Shown: piece by piece, positions 37,031-45,412 of the stretch
Position numbering within the stretch: the stretch's first letter is position 1
How the letters are laid out: each line of letters starts with the position of its first letter
Source: Phycisphaerales bacterium
Lineage (GTDB): Bacteria > Planctomycetota > Phycisphaerae > Phycisphaerales > UBA1924
Length of the DNA stretch: 64,000 nucleotides
Direction of reading: 5' to 3'
Assembly: GCA_013360675.1 (NCBI GenBank)
Contig: JABWBB010000005.1
Coordinates: 23,330 to 87,329, forward strand
Position numbers and translations under genes: made by a program
Notes under the pieces: generated by a model
Told to the model about the DNA's origin: nothing
Seen by the model: only the letters and a program-made list of their open reading frames with translations
The model's database searches: none

Positions 37031-37627
37031 TCAGTTCGACCCAGGCACGAACCAGCGCAGTTTCCAGTTGCCCTTCTCGAGCACCATGTCGAACCCGCCC
37101 CAGTAGAGGCCCTGGGCGGCGATGCCCTTGATCTCGACGCGTTGCACCCGCGTGTCGATCCGCGTGCTGCGCACACCCGGGGTGTATTCGGCGTAGGGCA
37201 TCAGGTCGAAGAGCATGCGGATGTCCTCGAAGCGGGCCTTCAGGCGGTCGAAGGCCTCGCCCTCGTCGAGCCCGTTGGCGCGGAACTCGTCGCGCGTGCA
37301 CTCGCTCAGGACCTGCTGGGTGAAGAGCTCTTTCTCGTCATCGCGCAGCGTGATGTAGATGTGCGACATGAGGTGCCGCCCGGACTTGGCCAGCAGCAGC
37401 GGCTTGCCCTGCTCATCCTCGACGCGGATCTTGTTGTCGGGCACCTTGGTGGGGTCGCTGTACTCGCCGTAATCGCGCACGACGGGCATGCCCGACTGCG
37501 CCCCGGCGACATTGCCGAGCATCGGGTTCCACTTGACGACCTTGCGCTCCTGCTGGCACCCAACCAACAGGGATACGCAAGCGATCGCCGCGAACCCAAG
37601 CGCCGTGCTCGTGGGGAGACGGATCAC
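37031..37627 (-). CDS. Small predicted lipoprotein
   Basis: A 198-residue protein of unknown function. The N-terminus is a lipoprotein signal with lipobox LLVGC (Cys at about 24). The rest is soluble, with a region of predicted strands and helices and no recognised motif. The GTG start at 37627 overlaps the nadB stop (GTGA), so it is translationally coupled to nadB, although a link with NAD synthesis is not evident. Confidence 0.65.
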   Translation of the reverse strand: MIRLPTSTALGFAAIACVSLLVGCQQERKVVKWNPMLGNVAGAQSGMPVVRDYGEYSDPTKVPDNKIRVEDEQGKPLLLAKSGRHLMSHIYITLRDDEKELFTQQVLSECTRDEFRANGLDEGEAFDRLKARFEDIRMLFDLMPYAEYTPGVRSTRIDTRVQRVEIKGIAAQGLYWGGFDMVLEKGNWKLRWFVPGSN

Positions 37628-39285
37628 GCCTTGACCTCCTGCACGGGCGCGGTACGGGGCGTTTCATCGCCGCGACGCCACAGATCGTGCACGCGGAGCG
37701 CGGGGTTCACATCGGGGAAGTCGCTCCGCGTGTGGCACCCGCGGCTCTCGGTACGCCACGCCGCCGACCTCACCACCAGCGATGCGGCCAGCAGCATGTT
37801 CTGCGTCTCCCACCCGGCGGGATCGTCGAAGATCTTGTCGAGGGTGTAGCGAGCCCAGAAGTCGATCATGTCGGCGACGCCCTCGAGGCGCGAGGCGGTG
37901 CGCTCGATGCCCACGTTGCGCCACATCGCCGAGCGCAGGCTCGAGCGCACGTCGGCCAGGTCGAGTTCGCCACGGTCGCTGGGGCGGATATCGCTGACCA
38001 CGCCCACGGGACCGTGACGGGCCGTGCCGTTGCCTGCACGCGCCGCTCGCCCCGCGACATTCCCCACGCGTTCGCCCAGCACCAGCCCCTCGAGCAGCGA
38101 GTTGCTCGCCAGGCGGTTGGCGCCGTGCAGCCCCGTCGAGGCCGCCTCGCCCACGGCGTAGAGCCCGGGGACGTCGGTCTCGCCGTCGACCCCCGCCCGC
38201 ACGCCACCGCCCATGTAGTGGGCCGCCGGATGAACGGGGATGAGGTCCTTGCCCGCGTTGAGGTCGAAGCGGCGCAGGAGCGACGCGATTCCCGGGAAAC
38301 GCGACTCGAAATCGGCGACATGGCGGCAATCAAGCCAGACGTGCGCGCCGCCCTGGTTGGCGATCTGGCGCACGATCGCACGGCTGACCACGTCGCGCGG
38401 GGCCAGTTCCGCCAGCGGGTGAACCTCGGGCATGAATCGACGTTCACCCGCGTCGAGCAGGTGCGCCCCCGCGCCGCGGATGGCCTCGGTGATCAGCGCA
38501 CGGCTTGCGCCCGCGAGGTAAAGCGTCGTCGGATGGAACTGCACAAAGGCCATGTCACTCAGCGTCGCCCCCGCGCGATAGGCCATCGCCAGCCCATCGC
38601 CCGTGGCGATGGTCGGGTTGCTCGTCTCGCGGTAGAGCACGCCCGCGCCGCCGGTGGCCAGGATCGTGGCCCCGGCCCAGATCACCTGCAGGCCGTAGCG
38701 CGGGTGATGCGTGATCGCGCCCAGCACGGGCGAGCCGGGTTCGCCGCTGACGGTGATGAGATCGAGCGCGAAGCAGCGATCAAAGAGGCGGATGTTTCCC
38801 GCTCGCCTTGCCCGCTCGATGAGCACGCGCTGCAGTTCGGCCCCCGTAGCGTCGCCGTCGCTGTGCACGATGCGCGGGGCCGAGTGGCCCCCCTCGCGAC
38901 CCAGGGCGGGCTTGTCGCCCGATTGATCCAGCCTCATGCCCCACGCGATGAGTTGCGCGATCGCCTCGGGCCCGCCTTGAACCACGCTCCGCACGACGGG
39001 TTCATCGCACAGCCCCGCCCCCGCGCTGAGCGTGTCGGCGATGTGGGCGTCGGGCGTGTCGGTGGGATCGAGCGTGACCGCGATGCCCCCCTGGGCCCAC
39101 GCCGTGTTGCTCGTGTCGAGCGTCCCTTTGGCCAGGACGATGGCGTCGCCCTGCTCGCCCGCGGCGATCGCCGCCCGGAGCCCCGCCACGCCCGCACCGA
39201 TCACCAGCGTTCCCGTGAAAATCTGCGGCAGCAGCGACGACCGGAATGGGATCAGGTACCGACGTTGGTCGAGTTGCCCGTCCAT
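37624..39285 (-). CDS. nadB: L-aspartate oxidase
   Basis: FAD enzyme converting aspartate to iminoaspartate, the first step of de novo NAD synthesis. The 553-residue protein has the dinucleotide-binding GTLVIGAGVAGLRAAIAA near residue 25, TSNTAWAQGGIAVTLD, the active-site HPTTLY, RDVVSRAI, and HYMGGGVRAGVDGETDVPGL. I chose ATG 39285 (MDGQLDQRRY). nadA and nadC are not in the window. It is coupled to a small lipoprotein gene. The HAO gene at 54234 could give quinolinate by another route. Confidence 0.94.
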   Translation of the reverse strand: MDGQLDQRRYLIPFRSSLLPQIFTGTLVIGAGVAGLRAAIAAGEQGDAIVLAKGTLDTSNTAWAQGGIAVTLDPTDTPDAHIADTLSAGAGLCDEPVVRSVVQGGPEAIAQLIAWGMRLDQSGDKPALGREGGHSAPRIVHSDGDATGAELQRVLIERARRAGNIRLFDRCFALDLITVSGEPGSPVLGAITHHPRYGLQVIWAGATILATGGAGVLYRETSNPTIATGDGLAMAYRAGATLSDMAFVQFHPTTLYLAGASRALITEAIRGAGAHLLDAGERRFMPEVHPLAELAPRDVVSRAIVRQIANQGGAHVWLDCRHVADFESRFPGIASLLRRFDLNAGKDLIPVHPAAHYMGGGVRAGVDGETDVPGLYAVGEAASTGLHGANRLASNSLLEGLVLGERVGNVAGRAARAGNGTARHGPVGVVSDIRPSDRGELDLADVRSSLRSAMWRNVGIERTASRLEGVADMIDFWARYTLDKIFDDPAGWETQNMLLAASLVVRSAAWRTESRGCHTRSDFPDVNPALRVHDLWRRGDETPRTAPVQEVKA

Positions 39286-39361
39286 CCGTACGAATGCTCC
39301 TCGTGCGGCCAATGCCCGACGCGAGCAGCGCGCGGGCCAACACGTGCAGGCTCAGCGGTGA

Positions 39362-40105
39362 TTACCCGCCGCAGCAGCCGCCCTTGCCTTGACCCTGGCT
39401 CTGGCCCTTGCTCTTGGTGCCGCCGCAGCACCCGCCCGAGTCTTCCTCGTCGCACTCGGCGGCGGGCCCGAGCATGCGGTCGAGTTTGAGGGTGAGGAAA
39501 CGGGCATGATGCTCGAGATGCCACGCCGCCCCGGCGACCATCGTGCGGATGGTCTGCGGGCCGCGCTCGGGGTGCATGGCCTTGCGCTCCCACTGGTCTT
39601 CGCTGAGCGTCATGAGCCAGTGCCCGGTCCACTGACGCAGCGTGTGGATGACAGCCAGATGCCCGCCCAGGGCGTGCATCACGCGCCCCTCGTCGGCCTC
39701 GGGGTCGTCGGCGTACCCCTCGTGCACGTGCCCGTAGAGGTTGGAGTCGATGAATGCGTTCTCGTCCCAGACCGCCAGGACGGGCGATTCTTCCGCCGCC
39801 GCCCGGCGGAACCGATGCACATACGCCAGTTCGGCGTCGGCGAGGTGGCCCACCAGCACGCGGACGGGCCACTGGCCCACGCCCGCGTCGGGCAGGAAGG
39901 CCTGGTCGATCTTGCGTTCATCCAAATCGAACACGCGCCGATCAATGTTCTCGATCCCCCGGCGATACCGCGAAACCAGCGCCAAGATGGGCAGTTCGGC
40001 GATCTGCTCCCGGGGCATCGTGGCAAGCGGGGCTTTCATGCCCCCGCCGCCGCAGCACCCGGACTTGGTTTGGCCTTCGTGTTGATCGTGATCGTGGCAG
40101 GACAT
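39362..40105 (-). CDS. DinB/YfiT-family protein with Cys-Cys-Gly-Gly tails
   Basis: A 247-residue four-helix DinB-fold protein. Possible metal-binding His residues are seen in VGHLADAELAYVHR and AWHLEHHARF, with others between. Members are metal-dependent, thiol-handling or damage-induced enzymes; this one's activity is unknown. Both ends carry extra low-complexity tails: the N-terminus has SCHDHDQHEG and GCCGGGG, and the C-terminus has two more CCGG motifs separated by a Gly/Gln/Lys/Ser linker. These look like flexible metal- or thiol-binding arms. ATG 40105 was chosen because it includes the N-terminal Cys/His arm; a start at the later Met would remove it. Confidence 0.8.
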   Translation of the reverse strand: MSCHDHDQHEGQTKSGCCGGGGMKAPLATMPREQIAELPILALVSRYRRGIENIDRRVFDLDERKIDQAFLPDAGVGQWPVRVLVGHLADAELAYVHRFRRAAAEESPVLAVWDENAFIDSNLYGHVHEGYADDPEADEGRVMHALGGHLAVIHTLRQWTGHWLMTLSEDQWERKAMHPERGPQTIRTMVAGAAWHLEHHARFLTLKLDRMLGPAAECDEEDSGGCCGGTKSKGQSQGQGKGGCCGG

Positions 40106-40169
40106 GGAGCCTCGCTTTCGCCCAGAGTCTAGGGTGCAATCCCTCCACGCCATGGCGTACCGTCAGGCC

Positions 40170-40583
40170 ATGACCACCCCCGCCACCCCCGGTACGACCC
40201 CCGCGCCCGAGCGTCGCCTGGCCCTGCGTGTCATGCCCCTGCCCCGCGATACGAACCAGTACGGCACGATCTTCGGCGGGGTGATCATGAGTTACGTCGA
40301 CCAGGCGGGCATCGTCGAGGCTCGGCGGCATGGGACGCACCGCTGGGTGACCGCCGCGATCGACCGCGTCGAGTTCCACTCCCCGGTGCGGGTGGGTGAT
40401 GTGGTCAACTTTTATACACATACGACGCGGCTTGGTCGCACATCCGTGACGGTGTGCATCGAAGTAGAGGCCGAGCGATACAGCACGGGCGAAACGGTGC
40501 GTGTGACGCAGGCCTCGCTGACGGCGGTGGCAGTGGATGAGCAGGGCAAGCCGATCCCATTCAGCGGCACACCGACGCTGTGA
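40170..40583 (+). CDS. Acyl-CoA thioesterase, hotdog fold (YciA-like)
   Basis: A 137-residue hotdog protein that probably hydrolyses acyl-CoA. The signature is MPLPRDTNQYGTIFGGVIMS with the catalytic-helix Asp in YVDQAG, and DRVEFHSPVRVGDVVNFY. Length is normal. The ATG at 40170 starts just ahead of the fold; ATG 40152 is an alternative. It is divergent from the DinB gene by about 65 bp. Confidence 0.88.
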   Translation: MTTPATPGTTPAPERRLALRVMPLPRDTNQYGTIFGGVIMSYVDQAGIVEARRHGTHRWVTAAIDRVEFHSPVRVGDVVNFYTHTTRLGRTSVTVCIEVEAERYSTGETVRVTQASLTAVAVDEQGKPIPFSGTPTL

Positions 40584-40924
40584 ACCGAACCGAACCCTAT
40601 CGAAAGAGTGACGGGACAAGAACCCGGGGAAATCCGAGCGGGTGGGGCGGTTTGCATCCGGGCGTCAGGGTCATTATCTTTGCCGCTCTGCCGGAACCTT
40701 CCTGGGCGGGTGCTGTAGACCCTCCCGGGACCGCGCGTGTGGCCAGCGATGGGCGTGCGCGGACGTGACCACGGTGCAAGCCGTGTTGCTTGGAGCAACG
40801 CGGCGCTCGATCGCGACTTGCGATCGGAAGCCATGGCACACAGGAAGTTCCGGTACGTGGACGCTGAATGCGTCGGCAACCGCGTTGGATCGCGGCGGCC
40901 GCCGAGTTGTCGATGGAGTTGAAC
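40584..40924 (+). other. Non-coding leader region of the secretin gene
   Basis: No credible gene in these 341 bases. Two hairpins stand out: a 10-position stem with one mismatch and one wobble at 40701-40729, and a perfect 7-bp stem CGATCGC/GCGATCG with loop GACTT at 40808-40826. The GGAG ribosome site before ATG 40925 closes the region. A promoter is presumed, but no pair of boxes is convincing. Confidence 0.35.
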
Positions 40925-43900
40925 ATGCAGTATCAGACGCGTCGTGCCCTGACCCTGTTCGCCGCCGCCGGCCTCCTTGTGGGGATCGGCGCCAATCCCG
41001 CTCACGCGCAGATCGCGGCCGACGCGGGCCTGCTGCAGGGGGATGTGTCGGCCAGCCTTGATCAGGCCGCCGACCTGCTCGCCCAGGGGAGCGTGGTGAA
41101 GGCCCGTGCGATCCTCGTTGAACTGGGGAGCGGGGCCCGCCTGGTGTCGATGACCGGGGCGCAGCAATCTCGCCTCTCGGCCATGCTGGGCAATGCCACG
41201 CGTCGCATGAACGCGATGAACGCGATGGAGGTCAGCCTCCAGACCGCGGCGTTGAGCCTCGAAACGGGCGAGTTGGCCCTGGCCACGCGGCACGCTCAGG
41301 CCGTGATCGATTCGCCCAAGGCCACGAATGAGCAGTCGCAGATGGCCCGCTCGGTCCTGGCCAAGGCTCAGGCCGCCCGCGAAGCCATCGCCCCGCGCGT
41401 CGAGACGTTGATCGGCAGCGCCCGCACGCAGTTGGAGAACGGCAACTTCTCCCAGGCCCGTGATACGCTGACAACGCTGCGTCGCAGCGGCGTGACCCTG
41501 ACCCCCGCGCAGGAGCAGCTCGTCGCCGCCGCCCAGATGCAGGTGGTGGAGGCCCAGACCGCATCGGCGGGCATGATGCAGCCGGGTGTGATCAAACGTC
41601 GTGAAGATAAGCCCGCGCCGGCCAAGCCCGCGGATCAGCCCGCCGAGGCCCCCAAGGCCGAGCAGCCCGCCAAGCCGGTTGAAGCCCCCAAGGCTCAGGA
41701 GGCCCCCAAGCCCGCGGCTCCGGCCAAGCCCGTCGAGGCTCCCAAAGCCGACCAGCCCGCCAAGCCGGTTGAAGCCCCCAAGGCTCAGGAGGCCCCCAAG
41801 CCCGCGGCTCCGGCCAAGCCTGTCGAGGCCCCCAAGGCCGAACAGCCCGCCAAGCCGGCCGAAGCCCCCAAGGCCCAGGAGGCTCCCAAGCCCCAGCCCC
41901 TGGCGGCGGATCCGATCGAGCGTGCGAAGGAGTGGGAAGCCCAGTCGCTGCTCGCCGATGCCGATCAGGCCTTCGAGCAGAACCGCCTGAATGACGCGCT
42001 GTCGAAGTACGACCGCCTGCTGCGGCTCTTCGGGGCGCAGTTGACGCCCGAGCAGACCACCCGCGCCACCGAGCGCCGGGCCGAGGCCCAGGTACGCCTG
42101 GGCGGCGGGCCTGGTGATGTGCTCGAGACGCAGATCCGCGCCGACGAGATCCGTCGCCAGCAGATCAACGCCGAGTTCAACAACGACCTCGAGCAGGCCA
42201 CCAAGGCCCTGGCCGGGGGCGATGTCGAGACGGCCCGCAACCTGACGGCGACCGCAAACCTTCGCATCAGCCAGAACCAGCGTCTCTTCTCGCAGCCTCA
42301 GGTCGACGGCTATCGCACCAAGGTCAGCGATCTCTTCTCCCGGATCGAGGGCGAATCCGAGCGGATCCGCGTGAACGAGCTGCGGACCAAGGAGCAGCAG
42401 GCGGAGGTCGCGCGGTCGGACGCCGCACGTGCGGCATCGGAAAACCGCGCCCGCCAGATCAGCGAGGCGATCAGCCGCGTGCGGGCCCTGCAGCAGGAGC
42501 AGAAGTACGAGGAGGCCCTGCAGGTCGTCGACAACATCCTGTTCCTCGACCCGATCAACCCCACGGGCCTGCTGCTCAAGACGGTGATCGACGACATCAT
42601 CATCTATCGCCGCTACCTGCGGATCCAGGACACGAAGTACAAGAACATCTCGCTGCAGAGCGTGGACAACGCCGAGGCGACCATCGCCCCGCCCAACATC
42701 ATCGACTACCCGGCCGACTGGCCCAAGATCTCGTATCAGCGCGGCACCAACGAGGCCTTCACGGACTCGGCGGAGAACCGCCGCGTGCTGAGCGTGCTTG
42801 ATTCACGCCGCATCCCGGTGAGCTTCAACGATGTCCCGCTGGGCAACGTCGTCGATTTCATCCGCGGGGTGACGCAGCTCAACGTCGACGTCGACTGGGC
42901 CAGCCTCGAAGAGGTGAGCATCTCGCGCGATGACACCGTCACGCTCAACCTCACCAACGTCTCGCTCCGCACCGCCCTTGACCGCGCCCTCGAGCGCGTC
43001 AGCAAGGACACCGAAGCGGCGGCGGCCTGGGCCGTGCAGGACGGCGTGCTCACCATCGCTTCCAAGAGCGTCATCGCCCGCAACAAGGCGCTGGTGATCT
43101 ACGACATCCGCGACCTGCTCATCACCGTCCCCGACTACATCGACGCCCCCGAGTTCGACCTCCAGGCCGTGCTCCAGGGTGCGCAGCAGGGCGGCGGCGG
43201 CGGCGGGCAGAGCCCCTTCCAGACCGAGCAGAACCAGGAACGCGACCTGCGCACCATCGAGGAACGCACCCAGGACATCATCACCCTCATCACCACCAAC
43301 GTCGATCAGCCCGGCTGGCAGGAAAACGGCGGCAGCGTCGGCTTCATCCAGCAGTTCCAGGGCAACCTCATCATCACCAACACCCCCGCCAACCACCGCG
43401 AGATCGAGGGCCTGCTCAGCAAGCTCCGCCAGGTCCGCGCCATGCAGATCAACGTCGAGAACCGCTTCCTGCTCGTCTCGCAGGACTTCTTCGAGCAGGT
43501 CGGCTTCGACCTCGACATCTACTGGAACGGCGACAACAACCAGGTTCGTGCGGCCCGCGCCGCCAACCCCGGCGGCAACATCCAGCCCTCGGACTTCTTC
43601 GACTTCAGCCGCGGCGGGATCCAGCGCAACGTCCGCGGGGCCAACAACACCACCAACCCCACCCCGCTCCCCTCGCCCCTGTCGGTCGTCGGCTCGGCGC
43701 AGAACTCGATCTCGCTCACCGAAAGCCTCACGCCCGGCGAGTTCGCCGGCGGCATCCTCCAGCGCGCCCCAGCCCTGGGCATCGGCGGGCAGTTCCTCGA
43801 TGACATCCAGGTCGACTTCCTGATCAAGGCCACGCAGGCCGACCGTCGCACGGTCAACCTGACGGCCCCGCGTCTGACCTTCACCAACGGGCAGTGGGCG

Positions 43901-44455
43901 CACATCGCCGTCGCCACGCAGGTCGCGTTCATCTCCGACCTGCAGCCGGTCGTGTCCGAGTCGGCCGTCGGCTTCGACCCCGACGTGGCTGTGGTGAACG
44001 AGGGCGTGGTGCTGCTGACGCAGGGCACGATCACGGCCGACCGCCGCTACGTGACCCTGAACGTCGAGGCCGACGTGGCCCGCATCGACGGGTTCGCGAA
44101 CTCGCCGGTGACGGCGATCGCGGGCGGTCAGCTGGTCAACTCCGCCGCCACCCAGTCGTTCATCCAGCTGCCGACCGTCACCACGACGATCGTCCGCACG
44201 ACGGTGACGGTGCCCGACCAGGGCACGGTGCTGCTGGGCGGCCAGCGCGTGGTGTCGGAGAGCGAGGTCGAGACGGGCGTGCCGGTCCTGTCGAAGATCC
44301 CGATCATCAACCGCTTCTTCACCAACCGCACGACCACCCGCGAGGAGCAGACGCTGCTGATCCTCATCAAGCCCACCATCCTGATCCAGAACGAGCAGGA
44401 AGAGCGGGCCCACCCGGGCGTCTCCGAGTCGATCAAGTCGCCCTTCGGCGGCTGA
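40925..44455 (+). CDS. Large secretin with TPR region (GspD/PilQ-like)
   Basis: Outer-membrane secretin of a type II secretion or pilus system, 1176 residues, about twice the usual length. Order: signal peptide (1-29, ending AHAQ), TPR-like helices (about 35-215), Lys/Pro/Ala/Glu-rich linker with a 30-residue repeat (about 219-330), second helical part (about 335-590), STN/N-domain (about 625-740), a Gly-rich segment shared with the gene at 30552, an N-domain (about 780-850) and the secretin pore (about 870-1160) with VPVLSKIPIINRFF and terminal REEQTLLILIKPTILI. ATG 40925 follows GGAG. Its ATPase may be the FHA-GspE protein at 1990. Confidence 0.9.
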   Translation: MQYQTRRALTLFAAAGLLVGIGANPAHAQIAADAGLLQGDVSASLDQAADLLAQGSVVKARAILVELGSGARLVSMTGAQQSRLSAMLGNATRRMNAMNAMEVSLQTAALSLETGELALATRHAQAVIDSPKATNEQSQMARSVLAKAQAAREAIAPRVETLIGSARTQLENGNFSQARDTLTTLRRSGVTLTPAQEQLVAAAQMQVVEAQTASAGMMQPGVIKRREDKPAPAKPADQPAEAPKAEQPAKPVEAPKAQEAPKPAAPAKPVEAPKADQPAKPVEAPKAQEAPKPAAPAKPVEAPKAEQPAKPAEAPKAQEAPKPQPLAADPIERAKEWEAQSLLADADQAFEQNRLNDALSKYDRLLRLFGAQLTPEQTTRATERRAEAQVRLGGGPGDVLETQIRADEIRRQQINAEFNNDLEQATKALAGGDVETARNLTATANLRISQNQRLFSQPQVDGYRTKVSDLFSRIEGESERIRVNELRTKEQQAEVARSDAARAASENRARQISEAISRVRALQQEQKYEEALQVVDNILFLDPINPTGLLLKTVIDDIIIYRRYLRIQDTKYKNISLQSVDNAEATIAPPNIIDYPADWPKISYQRGTNEAFTDSAENRRVLSVLDSRRIPVSFNDVPLGNVVDFIRGVTQLNVDVDWASLEEVSISRDDTVTLNLTNVSLRTALDRALERVSKDTEAAAAWAVQDGVLTIASKSVIARNKALVIYDIRDLLITVPDYIDAPEFDLQAVLQGAQQGGGGGGQSPFQTEQNQERDLRTIEERTQDIITLITTNVDQPGWQENGGSVGFIQQFQGNLIITNTPANHREIEGLLSKLRQVRAMQINVENRFLLVSQDFFEQVGFDLDIYWNGDNNQVRAARAANPGGNIQPSDFFDFSRGGIQRNVRGANNTTNPTPLPSPLSVVGSAQNSISLTESLTPGEFAGGILQRAPALGIGGQFLDDIQVDFLIKATQADRRTVNLTAPRLTFTNGQWAHIAVATQVAFISDLQPVVSESAVGFDPDVAVVNEGVVLLTQGTITADRRYVTLNVEADVARIDGFANSPVTAIAGGQLVNSAATQSFIQLPTVTTTIVRTTVTVPDQGTVLLGGQRVVSESEVETGVPVLSKIPIINRFFTNRTTTREEQTLLILIKPTILIQNEQEERAHPGVSESIKSPFGG
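41661..41870 (+). repeat. In-frame 90-bp tandem repeat in the secretin linker
   Basis: Unit of 90 bases (30 residues) starting at 41661, 41751 and, partly, 41841. Copies differ at few positions, mostly silent. The protein unit is built from QPAKPVEAPKAQEAPKP and AAPAKPVEAPKA. The copy number may vary by slippage or recombination. Confidence 0.9.
43145..43239 (+). repeat. 95-bp block nearly identical to one in the STN-like gene
   Basis: Partner of 31062-31156, about 12 kb away, same frame and orientation, about four differences. It encodes the same APEFDLQAVLQGAQQG and Gly-run segment. Confidence 0.85.
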
Positions 44456-44486
44456 TGCCAGCTTCAACAAGGCAAGGTTGACCAGA

Positions 44487-44515
44487 AGCCCGGGGATCAC
44501 CCCCGGGCCTTTTTC
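44487..44515 (+). terminator. Rho-independent terminator of the secretin gene
   Basis: GCCCGGGG at 44488-44495 and CCCCGGGC at 44501-44508 form an 8-bp stem around a 5-base loop, followed by CTTTTTCTT. It lies 32 bases after the stop and cuts off the RsbV/RsbW-like pair. Confidence 0.88.
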
Positions 44516-44592
44516 TTGCCTCGGTGCGGGCGCAAAGCCGCTATCATCGAACCGCCGCGGCCCGGCGTGCCGCCATCACGGAAAGCCAGCGC

Positions 44593-44952
44593 ATGAACAC
44601 CCGCGAATCACGAATCCGCGTCAAGAAACTCAGCGACATCACGCTCGTCGAGTTCATCGACCGCAACATCCTCGACGAGGCGATGATCCAGCTCATCGGC
44701 GAAGAGATCGCCCAGCTGATCGACGCGGCCCCCTCGCCCAAGATGATCATCTCGTTCGGCGGGGTCGAGCACCTTTCGTCGGCGGCCCTCGGCACGCTGA
44801 TCACGCTCGACAAGCGCATCCAGCGCAACAACGGGCAGCTTCGCCTGGCGACCATCGATCCGCAGATTTACGAGGTCTTCGTGATCACCCGCCTGAACAA
44901 GCTCTTCCAGATCCACGAAAACGTCGACGAGGCCGCCAAGAGTTTCGCCTGA
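44593..44952 (+). CDS. STAS-domain anti-sigma factor antagonist (RsbV-like)
   Basis: A 119-residue STAS protein. The phospho-switch loop HLSSAALGTLI (about 60-70) keeps the Ser expected in RsbV/SpoIIAA proteins. In this family the unphosphorylated form captures the RsbW-type kinase and releases a sigma factor; the following gene is such a kinase, 16 bp downstream, so a working pair is likely. ATG 44593 was chosen; a longer frame lacks family sequence. Confidence 0.85.
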   Translation: MNTRESRIRVKKLSDITLVEFIDRNILDEAMIQLIGEEIAQLIDAAPSPKMIISFGGVEHLSSAALGTLITLDKRIQRNNGQLRLATIDPQIYEVFVITRLNKLFQIHENVDEAAKSFA

Positions 44953-44968
44953 GCCCGTACGCCGCTTC

Positions 44969-45412
44969 ATGAGCGAAGGCCCCGCGCCAACTCCCGACGC
45001 CGCCCGCGTTGATATCCCCAACGATCCCGCATCCATCGAGCGCGCCCAGCAGGCGGTCATGGCGGCCCTCGAACGCCACGCCTACCCCAAGGCCTCGGTC
45101 TTCGCCCTGCGCCTCTCCCTGCACGAGGCCATCACCAACGCCTTCGTGCACGGGCACGAGACGCTGCCCGCCGCGACTACCGTCGCGCTCGAATACGATG
45201 TGGGTCCTGACCAGGTGCATCTGGTCGTCGAGGACCAGGGCCCCGGCTACCGCCCAGACGCCGTGCCCGATCCCACGCTCGAGGAGAACCTCGAAGAACC
45301 GCACGGGCGCGGCCTGGCCCTGATCCGCGCGTACATGACCAGCGTCATGCACAATGAGCGGGGCAACCGGATCGAGATGATTTACAAGCGTCCTGCCGGC
45401 GCGGCTCACTGA
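44969..45412 (+). CDS. RsbW-like serine kinase / anti-sigma factor
   Basis: A 147-residue GHKL-type ATPase domain. N-box LSLHEAITNAFVHG (about 50-63), G1 box VEDQGPGYRP and G2 box PHGRGLALIRAYM are all present. It should phosphorylate the STAS protein encoded just upstream and may bind a sigma factor, though no sigma-B-type gene is adjacent; the ECF factor at 51206 has its own anti-sigma. Alternatively it acts in a partner-switching pathway on another output. Its last seven bases overlap the convergent gene. Confidence 0.85.
   Translation: MSEGPAPTPDAARVDIPNDPASIERAQQAVMAALERHAYPKASVFALRLSLHEAITNAFVHGHETLPAATTVALEYDVGPDQVHLVVEDQGPGYRPDAVPDPTLEENLEEPHGRGLALIRAYMTSVMHNERGNRIEMIYKRPAGAAH

Noticed and set aside
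34893..37301. An 802-codon open frame opposite the M28 peptidase
   Set aside because: Antisense shadow with no recognisable motif; the peptidase on the plus strand has all zinc ligands.
41661..41870. The 90-bp repeats as a possible CRISPR array
   Set aside because: They are contiguous, in-frame coding repeats with no spacers and no cas genes nearby.
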